Assembly: GCA_040880285.1 (NCBI GenBank)
Contig: JBBDIT010000022.1
Span: 62,001-126,000 of the forward strand
Direction: 5' to 3'
Source of the DNA: JANQJA01 sp040880285
Lineage (GTDB): Bacteria; Pseudomonadota; Gammaproteobacteria; Pseudomonadales; Azotimanducaceae
DNA: 64,000 nucleotides
Part shown: positions 52,502-61,680 of the stretch, one piece after another
Numbering within the stretch: the stretch's first letter is position 1
Layout of the letters: every line of letters starts with the position of its first letter
Notes under the pieces: model-generated
What the model was told of the DNA's origin: nothing
The model's database searches: none
The model's input: only the letters and a program-made list of their open reading frames with translations
Position numbers and translations under genes: made by a program

Positions 52502-53671
52502 TCAGCTTCCTTCCTGGAATAGTTCACGCCCAATCAACATACGACGGATTTCTGATGTACCGGCACCGATTTCATAAAGCTTGGCATCCCTTAACAAACG
52601 GCCGGTTGGATAATCATTGATGTAGCCATTGCCTCCCAGCAACTGGATCGCATCCAGCGCTACCCGGGTCGCACTCTCGGAACAAAAAAGGATCACGGCA
52701 GCCGCATCTTTACGAGTCGTTTCTCCCCGGTCACAAGCGGAGGCGACAGCATAGAGATAGGACCGGCACGCATTCAGCCTTGCATACATGTCGGCTACCT
52801 TACCCTGGACCAACTGGAATTCACCGATGGCCTGGCCGAACTGCTTGCGCTCATGGATATAGGGTGTGACCACATCCATTGCGGCTTGCATGATACCTAC
52901 AGGGCCCGCCGCAAGCACGACACGTTCAAAGTCGAGACCACTCATCAACACCTTAACGCCTTCACCGGGCCGTCCGAGCACATTGGTTCTGGGCACCCGG
53001 CAATTCTCAAAGACTAATTCGCAAGTATTGGAACCGCGCATACCCAATTTATCGAGTTTGGGTGAGCGACTAAAGCCAGGCAAGTCCCGCTCGACTATAA
53101 AGGCCGTGATACCCCGCGCGCCGGCATCCGGTTCAGTACGGGCATAGATGACATAGGTATTCGCGTCGGGGCCATTGGTAATCCACATTTTGGTACCACT
53201 CAATACATAGTCATCACCGTCCTCGGTCGCTTTGAGTGACAGGGAGACAACGTCCGAGCCGGCATTGTGTTCGCTCATGGCGAGCGCGCCGATATGTTCT
53301 CCAGAGATCAGTGCGGGCAGGTAGCGGCGTCTTTGTTCGTCTGTGCCGTTGCGGAATATCTGGTTCACACACAGATTGGAATGTGCCCCGTAGCTTAGCG
53401 CCACGGAAGCCGATGCACGGCTGATCTCTTCCATGGTAATTGCATGTGCAAGATAACCGAGGCCGGCGCCGCCAAACTCTTCTGATACGGTCACGCCGAG
53501 AATACCCAGAGCACCCATTTTCTGCCACAGGTCGGCTGGAAACTCGTTACTTGAATCGATTTCAGATGCCCTTGGCGAAATCTCAGCTGCTGCAAAGCGA
53601 TTGACCTGCTCACGTAACAGATTGATGGTTTCGTCGTGGCCGAAGTCGAGGCTGCTATAGCTGGCTTGCAT
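52502..53671 (-). CDS. liuA: Isovaleryl-CoA dehydrogenase
   Basis: A 389-residue acyl-CoA dehydrogenase that oxidises isovaleryl-CoA to 3-methylcrotonyl-CoA. Two features separate it from ordinary members: the catalytic Glu is in GLDFERVVLAAGPVGIMQA (equivalent to Glu254 of the human enzyme), and the C-terminal position that carries Glu in straight-chain enzymes is YEIGAGTSEIRR. AMSEHNAGSDVVSLSLKA is the FAD-side loop. It heads the liu block, 11 bases after pyrB, so it has no promoter space of its own. Electrons go to the ETF encoded at 42.3-44.0 kb. Confidence 0.95.
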   Translation of the reverse strand: MQASYSSLDFGHDETINLLREQVNRFAAAEISPRASEIDSSNEFPADLWQKMGALGILGVTVSEEFGGAGLGYLAHAITMEEISRASASVALSYGAHSNLCVNQIFRNGTDEQRRRYLPALISGEHIGALAMSEHNAGSDVVSLSLKATEDGDDYVLSGTKMWITNGPDANTYVIYARTEPDAGARGITAFIVERDLPGFSRSPKLDKLGMRGSNTCELVFENCRVPRTNVLGRPGEGVKVLMSGLDFERVVLAAGPVGIMQAAMDVVTPYIHERKQFGQAIGEFQLVQGKVADMYARLNACRSYLYAVASACDRGETTRKDAAAVILFCSESATRVALDAIQLLGGNGYINDYPTGRLLRDAKLYEIGAGTSEIRRMLIGRELFQEGS

Positions 53672-53682
53672 AGGATTGCCTT

Positions 53683-54696
53683 CTAGAAACGTTTGGCAGT
53701 ATACCAGCTTACATCTTTGGCATATTGATCAACCAGCGGAACCACGTCCAGGATCATTGCAAACAGTGCCATACGGATCAGTACACCGTTATCGGTTTGG
53801 CGAAAGATCGCAAGATTGGGGTTTTCATTCAGGTCATTGTCCAGTTCATTGGCATTGCCCCTCGAATCCCTCGGCATGGGATGCATGATAACGGTGTTAG
53901 GCTCACAGAATTTGGTATAGATCGACTGATTCAGCCGAAACAGTCCTTTGTATCTATCTGCTTCTGCCGGACTCGGGAAGCGTTCCTCTTGCGTCCTTGT
54001 GACGTAAAGGATATCCGCCTTCGTGATACCCGATACGAGTTCACCTGACTCAATCACTTCATGACCAGCGGATCTCATCACCTCGATATATTGTTGTGGC
54101 AACCGTAACTCTGGCGGTGACACCAGGGTGAAGTGAACCTTGTCATAAAGACTCAAGAGTCGACACAGGGAATGCACGGCGCGACCATAGCGGAGGTCGC
54201 CGACCAGTGCGATACGCAACTTCTCCATATCCTTTCCCTGTCCCTCCATCTCTTTTTTGATGGTGTAAAGATCCAGCAGGGCCTGGCTCGGATGCTCGTT
54301 AGCGCCATCCCCGCCGTTGATGACCGGTACCCGGCTTGAATGAGAGAATTCTTCCACCGAGCCTTCTTTCTCGTGTCGCATCACGATGATGTCACTGTAA
54401 CCTGACAGTACTCGCGCCGTATCATAGAAGGATTCGCCTTTCGCGAGCGCAGAGGTTTTAACTTCCGTTGTCTCCCTGACTTCACCGCCGAGCAGGTTGA
54501 ACGCGCATCCGAAACTAACCCGTGTTCGTGTACTGGGCTCAAAAAACATATTGCCGAGGATTGCACCTTCCAGAACCCTGGTGGTTCGTTTTCGGTGGGC
54601 ATAGGGTTCCATTTTGTCAGCAACCCGGAAAACGTCTTCGACTGCGCTTCGGTCGAACTGGGAGACTGACAGGATGTGACTGCCGACAAAGTTCAT
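53683..54696 (-). CDS. pyrB: Aspartate carbamoyltransferase catalytic chain
   Basis: A 337-residue transcarbamoylase that makes carbamoyl-aspartate in pyrimidine synthesis. The carbamoyl-phosphate loop is FFEPSTRTRVSFG (about residues 52-64), HPSQALLDLYTI and the later HPMPRDSRGNANELD loop complete the active site; the Lys of the 80s loop is in EVKTSALAKGESFYD. It has GAGGT six bases before the ATG. A regulatory chain gene (pyrI) is not next to it. It stands between a LysR gene (31 bases upstream) and liuA (11 bases downstream), an unusual arrangement. Confidence 0.94.
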   Translation of the reverse strand: MNFVGSHILSVSQFDRSAVEDVFRVADKMEPYAHRKRTTRVLEGAILGNMFFEPSTRTRVSFGCAFNLLGGEVRETTEVKTSALAKGESFYDTARVLSGYSDIIVMRHEKEGSVEEFSHSSRVPVINGGDGANEHPSQALLDLYTIKKEMEGQGKDMEKLRIALVGDLRYGRAVHSLCRLLSLYDKVHFTLVSPPELRLPQQYIEVMRSAGHEVIESGELVSGITKADILYVTRTQEERFPSPAEADRYKGLFRLNQSIYTKFCEPNTVIMHPMPRDSRGNANELDNDLNENPNLAIFRQTDNGVLIRMALFAMILDVVPLVDQYAKDVSWYTAKRF

Positions 54697-54727
54697 GCTT
54701 ACCTCGTATTATTACTTTTGTTAACCG

Positions 54728-55642
54728 CTAGCGCCTGGGAATCCTGGCCGGTAACTCGAGGACCATCTCCCTGATCCAGCGATTAGCCTGGTCACGGTCC
54801 GTACTCTCGTGCCAATACAGATGCGTTTCCAGATTGGGGACACTGAATGGCAGCTCAAGGTACCGCACAGGATATTGTGATATCAGGAAGTCCGCAAAGA
54901 TGCGTGGTATCGTCAACGCAAGTTCGGTGCGCGATACCAGTTCCGGTGTTGCCAGGTAGTGTTGGGTGCGAAGAGCTATACGCCTGCGTTTACCCATCTT
55001 GCCGAGCGCCAGGTCGACATGGCCAAGTCCACCACGGCGACTTGAAATGTGGATGTGACCCAGGTCCAGGTACTTTTCGGTGGTGAGCTTATCTTTTATT
55101 TTTGGATGGTCGTTCCGGACGACGCAGACATGCGGATGTGAAAAGAGTGGTGACTGGCGGATCTGTGGATCCGGCGTCAGCGGGATATCTACCGCCAGGT
55201 CCAGGTTGCCGGATGCGAGTTCTATATTGAGATCCCGGCGCCTGACGTGATAACAATCGATGGAGATGTTGGGTGCCTCACGTTTGATACGACCGAACAG
55301 GTAGGGCAGTACGATGGATTGCGAAAGATCAGTCATGCTGATCCGAAATCGTTTGTCAGACGCGATCGGATTGAATGTTTCACTTTCCTGCACGCTGGAT
55401 CGAATCAGTCCCAGTGCCTGGCGCACGGATCCGACAATATTCTGGGCGACCGGAGTCGGCACCATCCCCTCGGCGGTACGCACGAACAGTGGGTCATCGA
55501 ATAAATTACGCAGGCGTGACAGGGAGTTTGAGACAGCCGGCTGGGTGATGCCGATAATCTCGCCTGCCCGGGTGAGATTACCTTCGGTATAGATGGCGTC
55601 GAACACCACAAAGAGATTGAGGTCAATATCGCTAAGCTTCAT
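54728..55642 (-). CDS. LysR family transcriptional regulator
   Basis: A 304-residue regulator with the N-terminal winged helix-turn-helix (DIDLNLFVVFDAIYTEGNLT to SNSLSRLRNLFDDPLFVR, residues 5-54) and a substrate-binding domain after about residue 90. The NodD/LeuO-like subgroup is suggested by DLNLFVVFDAI and DPLFVRT. It is upstream of pyrB and the liu genes on the same strand and divergent from gspE. Targets cannot be read out; the inverted repeat at 55760-55774 in its own upstream region is a candidate autoregulatory site. Confidence 0.9.
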   Translation of the reverse strand: MKLSDIDLNLFVVFDAIYTEGNLTRAGEIIGITQPAVSNSLSRLRNLFDDPLFVRTAEGMVPTPVAQNIVGSVRQALGLIRSSVQESETFNPIASDKRFRISMTDLSQSIVLPYLFGRIKREAPNISIDCYHVRRRDLNIELASGNLDLAVDIPLTPDPQIRQSPLFSHPHVCVVRNDHPKIKDKLTTEKYLDLGHIHISSRRGGLGHVDLALGKMGKRRRIALRTQHYLATPELVSRTELALTIPRIFADFLISQYPVRYLELPFSVPNLETHLYWHESTDRDQANRWIREMVLELPARIPRR

Positions 55643-55759
55643 ACATCAATATCTTGGCCGGTTGAGCTATCATCTCGCTGAATTGATAATCTCGAATGTG
55701 ATAAGTGCCGCTTATAGTAAGACGAAGGGACGGCTTTGAGAAGATCATTGGTGACCAGA

Positions 55760-55774
55760 AACTGCAATTCAGTT
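55760..55774 (+). promoter_or_regulatory. Inverted repeat between LysR and gspE genes
   Basis: AACTGCAATTCAGTT has perfect 5-base arms around a 5-base centre and lies about 120 bases ahead of the LysR start and 98 before gspE. The 15-base dyad is of the size bound by LysR proteins, but chance occurrence cannot be excluded. The rest of this 229-base region is AT-rich near gspE with no clear promoter hexamers. Confidence 0.3.
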
Positions 55775-55871
55775 GGCCGGATGACCGTGTAGAATGAACC
55801 CTGACCGGTCTTCTGATTGGCTTCGGCCAGATAGAAATATAAATAAAACAAAAGATTAGAGCATTAAGTTA

Positions 55872-57356
55872 ATGAGTATTATCACAAGCGATCGATTACC
55901 ATTCAGCTTTGCCAAGCGCCATGGCGTCCTGCTGGCTGGCGCAGATGAACGCGGTACCCGCCGGGCATTTCACAAACCGGGACTCGACCTTGGCGCCCTG
56001 GCCGAGGTGAGGCGGGTAGCTGGCGGGCCGATTGAATTTGTTGAAGTGGATACACCGACCTTTGACCAGCATTTGTCAACCGCGTACCAGACTGATTCAG
56101 GGGACGCCATGCAGATGATTGAAGGTTTGGGTGATGACATGGACTTGAGTAGTCTGGCTGAAATGATCCCGGAGACTGGAGACCTGCTGGACCAGGATGA
56201 TGATGCACCCATTATCCGGTTGATTAATAGTTTGCTTACCGAGGCGATCAAGGTTGGCGCATCGGATATCCATATAGAAACCTATGAGACTCGACTATTG
56301 GTCAGGTTCCGTGTCGACGGAGTCTTGCGTGAAATCGTCAGTCCACGACGCGCACTTGCGCCGCTTCTGGTATCGCGCATCAAGGTGATGGCGCGTCTGG
56401 ATATCGCCGAGAAACGCCTGCCACAAGACGGTCGGATCTCCGTTCGGGTCGCAGGAAAGGAGGTGGATGTCAGGGTCTCGACGATTCCGGCCAGTAACGG
56501 TGAGCGGGTCGTGATGCGACTGCTGGACAAACAAGAGGGCCGGAGGGACCTGGCGCAATTGGGAATGAGCCACGGCGACCTCATGTCCATGCAGGCAATC
56601 CTGAAAAAGCCCCATGGCATCATTCTGGTCACCGGGCCAACCGGCTCAGGAAAATCTACCACCCTGTACGCTTGCCTCGGCCGATTAAATGATAAATCGC
56701 GGAATATACTGACGGTGGAGGATCCCATCGAGTATGACGTCGAAGGGGTGGGCCAGACCCAGGTCAATATCAAGGCGGAGATGACCTTTGCCAAGGGCCT
56801 GCGCGCAATTTTGCGCCAGGATCCTGATGTGGTGATGGTGGGCGAGATCCGTGACTATGAAACCGCAGATATTTCAGTACAGGCCAGCCTGACGGGACAC
56901 CTGGTGCTGTCCACCATTCATACCAATACGGCGATCGGCGCACTGACCCGGCTTTCGAACATGGGGGTCCAGCCATACCTCTTGAGTAACAGTATCGTGG
57001 GTCTCGTGGCCCAGCGGTTGGTGCGACTGCTGTGCACTGATTGCCGCGAAGAACATGTGGCTGATGAGTACGAGTGCCAATTCCTGCGTGCTGATCTGGC
57101 CGCCGCGCCGGTCATCTATCGCGCCACCGGTTGTGACAGTTGCGCGGGCGAGGGTTACCGGGGTCGCCTTGGTATCTATGAGGTCATTACGGTTGACGAT
57201 GAGTTGCGCCGGCTGATTCATAGCGGCGCATCGGACCTTGACATGGAGCAACATGCGCGCAAGTGTGGCCCCGGGATTCGCGAGGATGGTCGAGCCAAGG
57301 TGCTTGCCGGGCTCACGACCATCGATGAAGTCCTTCGTGTCACTATGGACGACTGA
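55872..57356 (+). CDS. gspE: Type II secretion system ATPase
   Basis: A 494-residue hexameric ATPase that powers the type II secretion pseudopilus at the cytoplasmic membrane. Walker A is GPTGSGKSTT (about residues 254-263), the Asp box TVEDPIEYDVEGVGQTQVN, Walker B AILRQDPDVVMVGEIRD and the His box LVLSTIHTNTA are intact, and the zinc-binding CxxC pairs are in CTDC and CDSC. Length matches E. coli GspE. It is the first gene of the gsp run here; the ribosome site is weak. GspF follows one base after the stop. Confidence 0.95.
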   Translation: MSIITSDRLPFSFAKRHGVLLAGADERGTRRAFHKPGLDLGALAEVRRVAGGPIEFVEVDTPTFDQHLSTAYQTDSGDAMQMIEGLGDDMDLSSLAEMIPETGDLLDQDDDAPIIRLINSLLTEAIKVGASDIHIETYETRLLVRFRVDGVLREIVSPRRALAPLLVSRIKVMARLDIAEKRLPQDGRISVRVAGKEVDVRVSTIPASNGERVVMRLLDKQEGRRDLAQLGMSHGDLMSMQAILKKPHGIILVTGPTGSGKSTTLYACLGRLNDKSRNILTVEDPIEYDVEGVGQTQVNIKAEMTFAKGLRAILRQDPDVVMVGEIRDYETADISVQASLTGHLVLSTIHTNTAIGALTRLSNMGVQPYLLSNSIVGLVAQRLVRLLCTDCREEHVADEYECQFLRADLAAAPVIYRATGCDSCAGEGYRGRLGIYEVITVDDELRRLIHSGASDLDMEQHARKCGPGIREDGRAKVLAGLTTIDEVLRVTMDD

Positions 57357-57357
57357 A

Positions 57358-58575
57358 TTGGCGGCATTCGAATATATCGCGCTCAATAAAAGGGGCCGGG
57401 AAGAAAAGGGCGTACTGGAAGCCGATTCATCCCGTCAGGTCCGGCAGATCCTGCGTGATCGGGGTATGGCTCCTCTTTCAGTAAGCGCGACCCGGCGGGA
57501 AAAGGCTGCAAGCGACAGTTGGCGCAACATTTTCAAGCCGTCCCTGTCAGTACGTGAATTGTCCCTTGTGACCCGTCAACTCGCCACGTTAATTGCAGCC
57601 GGGTTGCCGGTTGAAGAATCTGTGCTGGCGGTGTCGAGGCAAACCGAAAATGCGCGCACCCAGGCAATGTTGTTAGCGGTGCGTTCCAAAGTCATGGAAG
57701 GTTACTCGCTGGCCAATAGTCTGGCTGAGTATCCAGCGGCCTTCCCGGATCTGTATCGTGCCACGGTAGCTGCAGGTGAGTCTGCGGGGCATCTGGACCT
57801 GGTTTTGAATCGCCTCGCCGACTACACAGAATCACGGCATGACTCACGCCAGCGGATCAGCCAGGCACTTGTGTATCCGGTGATCCTGTTTGTGCTAACC
57901 ATCTTGATCCTGGCGGGCCTTCTCGGTTATGTCGTGCCCGACATCGTCAAGGTGTTCAGTGATACAGGCCAAGAATTGCCAGCGCTGACCAAATTCATTA
58001 TTGGTGCCAGTGAACTTGTCAAAGACTATGGGCTATTGAGTCTGATTGCTATTGTATTCATCGGGATCGCGATACGACGGGCACTCAGGGTAACGTCGAT
58101 TCGTCTCAACTTTGATCGCCGGTTGCTGCATATTCCGATTGTTTCAAAGCTGAGTCGTGGTGTGAATACTTCCCAGTTCGCCAGTACACTAAGTATCCTG
58201 TCAACGAGTGGCGTCCCACTGGTTGACGCAATGCACATCGCAGGTCAAGTCCTGACCAATAGTTGGCTTAAAGCCAAGGTTGCTGAAGCGACGACCCGGG
58301 TCAGTGAGGGTACCAGCTTGAGCGTTGCACTGGATGAGAGTGGTTACTTTCCACCCATTATGCTGCACATGATTGCCAGCGGTGAAAGCAGCGGTGAATT
58401 GGATAATATGCTTTCACGAGTAGCCACTTATATGCAACAAGATGTTGAAACCTTGCTTTCTATCCTGCTGAGCCTGTTTGGCCCAATGATGCTGTTGATG
58501 ATGGGTGGGGCGGTCTTCACAATTGTTATGGCAATCCTGCTGCCAATTATTAACTTAAACCAACTGGTGTTGTGA
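57358..58575 (+). CDS. gspF: Type II secretion inner-membrane platform protein
   Basis: A 405-residue polytopic platform protein with two repeated GspF domains (about residues 70-195 and 275-395) and three membrane helices. LSLVTRQLATLIAAGLPVEE and FASTLSILSTSGVPLVDAM are the two repeat signatures. The start is TTG 57358, two bases after the gspE TGA, giving MAAFEYIALNKRG, the standard N-terminus; no ATG fits. The frame runs upstream into gspE but that part is unlike GspF. Confidence 0.93.
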   Translation: MAAFEYIALNKRGREEKGVLEADSSRQVRQILRDRGMAPLSVSATRREKAASDSWRNIFKPSLSVRELSLVTRQLATLIAAGLPVEESVLAVSRQTENARTQAMLLAVRSKVMEGYSLANSLAEYPAAFPDLYRATVAAGESAGHLDLVLNRLADYTESRHDSRQRISQALVYPVILFVLTILILAGLLGYVVPDIVKVFSDTGQELPALTKFIIGASELVKDYGLLSLIAIVFIGIAIRRALRVTSIRLNFDRRLLHIPIVSKLSRGVNTSQFASTLSILSTSGVPLVDAMHIAGQVLTNSWLKAKVAEATTRVSEGTSLSVALDESGYFPPIMLHMIASGESSGELDNMLSRVATYMQQDVETLLSILLSLFGPMMLLMMGGAVFTIVMAILLPIINLNQLVL

Positions 58576-58616
58576 GCTGTGTCTTGCTGATCGTGTAGAA
58601 TAAACTTATAGGAATC

Positions 58617-59081
58617 ATGTCCGTTGAATTTTCCAGAAGTGACCAGTTTATGAATAATATCAGCAAGCAACAGTCGGGATTCACACTCATTGAGATCATG
58701 GTTGTGGTTGTCATCCTCGGTATCCTCGGCGCACTCATCGTGCCCAACATCATTTCAAAGCCTGATGAAGCGCGAGTTGCAACAGCGCGTGGTGACATTC
58801 GAGCGGTCGGCTCGGCACTGGACTTTTATCTATTCGACAACAGTAATTATCCGAGTACCGAGCAGGGACTTGAAGCGCTGGTTTCCAGACCCTCGGGTTA
58901 TCCTGAACCGCGTAATTGGAACCCGGATGGATACCTGAAAAAAATTCCGGTCGATCCCTGGGGCGAACCCTATTTGTATTTCAGTGAAGGGCCGCGTCAC
59001 TTTGAGGTTTACTCCTTCGGTTCGGACCGGAAGGAAGGTGGTGAAGGCGTCGAAGCTGATATTTATTACTCTGAACTTTGA
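58617..59081 (+). CDS. gspG: Type II secretion major pseudopilin
   Basis: A 154-residue prepilin-like protein. The prepilin peptidase site is QSG before FTLIEIMVVVVILGILG, with the required Glu at +5; the mature part carries YPSTEQGLEAL, IPVDPWGEPYLY and the calcium-site region near FGSDRKEGGE. ATG 58617 is preceded by AGGA; an internal ATG at 58650 would give a ten-residue leader more typical of GspG, so the start is uncertain. It builds the short periplasmic pseudopilus. Confidence 0.93.
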   Translation: MSVEFSRSDQFMNNISKQQSGFTLIEIMVVVVILGILGALIVPNIISKPDEARVATARGDIRAVGSALDFYLFDNSNYPSTEQGLEALVSRPSGYPEPRNWNPDGYLKKIPVDPWGEPYLYFSEGPRHFEVYSFGSDRKEGGEGVEADIYYSEL

Positions 59082-59131
59082 CTGCAGCATCGATCGATAC
59101 CAAAGGAGTGCCGAACCGGATTGGGGGGCAC

Positions 59132-59638
59132 ATGATTAGACGCGCTCAAGGATTTACACTGATCGAAATCCTTGTGGTGGTTTTTATTGTAACCATCCTG
59201 GCGGGCGTAACGGTTATGAACCTGCCCCAGTTCGCCCGCACCGGGAATCTTGATACAGAGGCCAGGCGAATTAAAGTCCTGCTTGAAATGGCGAGGGAAG
59301 AAGCCTTGTTGCAGGCCACCGAGCTTGGGTTCAAGCCGGACAAGGACGGGTACCTGTTCTTCGTGTATGACGAGGCTGCCGGGCGATGGTCCGGTATGAC
59401 CGAAAGACCATTCCAGCCGAGACAACTCGATGAGGCGGTAACCCTTGCGTTACGGGTTGAGGACAACGAATTTGTCCTGGGCGACGAAGGACGGGACATG
59501 CCGCCTATCCTGTTGCTTTCCAGTGGTGAGACGACCCCATTTGAGCTGACTATCGGTATGCGCTCTGGAGAATCGTCAAAGACGCTGGTTTCGGATGGAA
59601 TTGGCGAACTGGTGTGGAAGGCAGATGTCGAGAAATAG
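59132..59638 (+). CDS. gspH: Type II secretion minor pseudopilin GspH
   Basis: A 168-residue minor pseudopilin. The leader MIRRAQG precedes FTLIEILVVVFIVTILAG with Glu at +5. The body is GspH-like (LDTEARRIKVLLEMAREEAL, then a beta-rich C-terminal half). ATG 59132 follows a G-rich ribosome site (GGGGGG); the frame is open further upstream from a TTG. It overlaps gspI by 14 bases. Confidence 0.87.
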   Translation: MIRRAQGFTLIEILVVVFIVTILAGVTVMNLPQFARTGNLDTEARRIKVLLEMAREEALLQATELGFKPDKDGYLFFVYDEAAGRWSGMTERPFQPRQLDEAVTLALRVEDNEFVLGDEGRDMPPILLLSSGETTPFELTIGMRSGESSKTLVSDGIGELVWKADVEK

Positions 59639-60008
59639 GACGCGAGGCTTTACGTTGCTCGAAATAATGGTTGCCGTTGCCGTGTTCGCAGTCGCAGGAG
59701 CGGCGCTTATCAAGAACGCGTCCCTTGCGGTAAACCAGACTATAAGTATCAGAGACAAGACGCTGGCATACTGGATTGCAAAAAATGAAATAAGCCAGCT
59801 ACGCAGTGTGCCCAGGGACCCTCAAAATTTTATCAACACAGGCACAGATCGTCATAATGTGGCAATGGCAGATCGTCAGTGGCAAGTGGTTATCAATGTT
59901 AAGGCCACCGACAATGACGCCATGAGACGGATCGACATCAGCGTGTACCGGGATGAGGATCTGGACAATGCGGTTGCAATGTTAACCTCTTTTCTGGGCA
60001 GGCATTGA
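59625..60008 (+). CDS. gspI: Type II secretion minor pseudopilin GspI
   Basis: A 127-residue minor pseudopilin with leader MSRNRTRG and FTLLEIMVAVAVFAVAGAA. The segment LAYWIAKNEISQLR and the C-terminal ISVYRDED are characteristic of GspI, which initiates the pseudopilus tip with J and K. ATG 59625 lies inside the end of gspH; its stop overlaps the gspJ start (TGATG). Confidence 0.9.
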   Translation: MSRNRTRGFTLLEIMVAVAVFAVAGAALIKNASLAVNQTISIRDKTLAYWIAKNEISQLRSVPRDPQNFINTGTDRHNVAMADRQWQVVINVKATDNDAMRRIDISVYRDEDLDNAVAMLTSFLGRH

Positions 60009-60712
60009 TGATGGCCACTATAGCGAAATCACGTGGCTTCACCTTACTGGAAGTGTTGGTGGCAATGGCAATCTTTGGCATCGTCGGGCTGGGTGCTAAT
60101 CAGATGCTGCGCACGGTAATGGACACTCATGATCGTACCCGTGAGATCACTGAGACAATTGCCGACTACACGCGTGCGTTTATGCTGATGGAACGTGATA
60201 TCACCCAGCTGGTGCCGCGCGGTGTCAGGGATGAATATGGGGAACCCTTACCAGCGCTGACAGTCGCGACCGGCGCTTATCCGTTGGAATTTACCCGGAC
60301 TGGATGGAATAACCCGCTACAACTGCCGCGAAGCAATCTTCAGCGCGTGGCCTACTCACTGGACACTGATGGCCGACTGCTTCGCCATACCTGGCTCGTG
60401 CTCGACCGGGCAGAAGATACAGTCCCGGTCACCCAGGTACTGTTAGCGGATGTGGCGGACTTTCGCATCAACCTCCTGACCAGTGACGGCCAAACAACCA
60501 GTAGCTGGCCCGATTTCAGTCAGTTCGGCGACCCGGCTGATCGTTTGCCTTTATCGGTAGAAGTGATCGTGGAAACTCGTCAGATGGGTGAGTTGCGTCG
60601 GGTAATACCGCTGGTATCGGATGTCCGGTATGCCTTGCGAGACCAGGAAAGTGAACAGGGTATCGACAGTGAAGGCGACGGTATTAGTGAAAATGGTGGA
60701 ACGACGCCATGA
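60008..60712 (+). CDS. gspJ: Type II secretion minor pseudopilin GspJ
   Basis: A 234-residue minor pseudopilin with leader KSRG and FTLLEVLVAMAIFGIVGLG. FMLMERDITQLVPRGVRDEY and the FTRTGWNNPL block are the GspJ family pattern. ATG 60008 overlaps the gspI stop by one base; ATG 60011 is an equally possible start. The stop overlaps gspK by four bases. Confidence 0.92.
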   Translation: MMATIAKSRGFTLLEVLVAMAIFGIVGLGANQMLRTVMDTHDRTREITETIADYTRAFMLMERDITQLVPRGVRDEYGEPLPALTVATGAYPLEFTRTGWNNPLQLPRSNLQRVAYSLDTDGRLLRHTWLVLDRAEDTVPVTQVLLADVADFRINLLTSDGQTTSSWPDFSQFGDPADRLPLSVEVIVETRQMGELRRVIPLVSDVRYALRDQESEQGIDSEGDGISENGGTTP

Positions 60713-61680
60713 CTTCGTCCCCGAAGGATCGGCAAGGCGGCGTGGCGTTGGTCACGGTAATGATCGTGGTTGCCGCCGCGGTTGTGCTGGGCGTACAGAT
60801 GACCACAGAACAAACCCTGGCCGTCAGCCGCGCCGGCAACTTTATTCGTTCCCAGCAGGCGATGGAATATGCGATCGGAGGGGAGGAACTGGCGCGGCAG
60901 ATCCTTGCCGAGGACCAACGGATTTCACCTGGAAAGGATCACCTGGCAGAGGTTTGGGCAAGTCCTGACCTGCAATATGAGTTTGAAGAAGGCACTATCA
61001 GACTGCAGATCACCGATCTTTCAGGAAGACTTAACATTAACAGTTTGCGCGCCGGTGATGGCCTGGCAAGAACCCGGTTTGAAAATCTTGCGCGTGAGCT
61101 GGGGGTTGATCCGGTGTTCGTGCATCGCCTTGCAGACTGGGTGGATGAGGATGATGCCAAGAGCAATCTGGGGGCAGAAGACTTTGACTATCTTGGGCTC
61201 GAACGTCCTTATCGCACAGCGGGGCGCCCGATACCGGATGTCAGTGAGCTGCGCTTGTTGCTGGAGATGGATAACGCAACTTTCGAGGCAATCGAACCAT
61301 ACATTACTGCAATTCCGGATCCGGATACCATTATAAATGTGAACACCGCACCTGCGCGGGTGATTAAGGCGATCGCACCTGAACTGTCCCTGGAGATGGC
61401 CGAGGGATTGGCGGCCCAGCGTGATCAACAGGAAGGATACAATGATATTGAGAGCTTCATCGAAGATCCGGTTTTGGCGAACGCCGGCATCAGTGAAGCC
61501 GGGCTTGGTGTACAATCGGGGTTCTTCGAAGTGAATGTTGTGGCCAGCTACGAGGACAGGTTTGCTTACCTCACCAGCATTATCCAGAGAGATCAGGATG
61601 GTGGCATGCGAGTAATTTATCGGGATATAAGCAAAAAGATCTCACCGGCCATCGACGATACACGGGAATATGATGACTGA
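60709..61680 (+). CDS. gspK: Type II secretion minor pseudopilin GspK
   Basis: A 323-residue pseudopilin, the largest of the set, expected at the pseudopilus tip. After the leader, GGVALVTVMIVVAAAVVLG lacks the Glu at +5, as is normal for GspK. LQITDLSGRLNINSL and LADWVDEDD followed by INVNTAPARVIKAIAPEL (two helix-hairpin-type repeats) identify the family. It overlaps gspJ (ATGA) and gspL (11 bases). Confidence 0.93.
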   Translation: MTSSPKDRQGGVALVTVMIVVAAAVVLGVQMTTEQTLAVSRAGNFIRSQQAMEYAIGGEELARQILAEDQRISPGKDHLAEVWASPDLQYEFEEGTIRLQITDLSGRLNINSLRAGDGLARTRFENLARELGVDPVFVHRLADWVDEDDAKSNLGAEDFDYLGLERPYRTAGRPIPDVSELRLLLEMDNATFEAIEPYITAIPDPDTIINVNTAPARVIKAIAPELSLEMAEGLAAQRDQQEGYNDIESFIEDPVLANAGISEAGLGVQSGFFEVNVVASYEDRFAYLTSIIQRDQDGGMRVIYRDISKKISPAIDDTREYDD

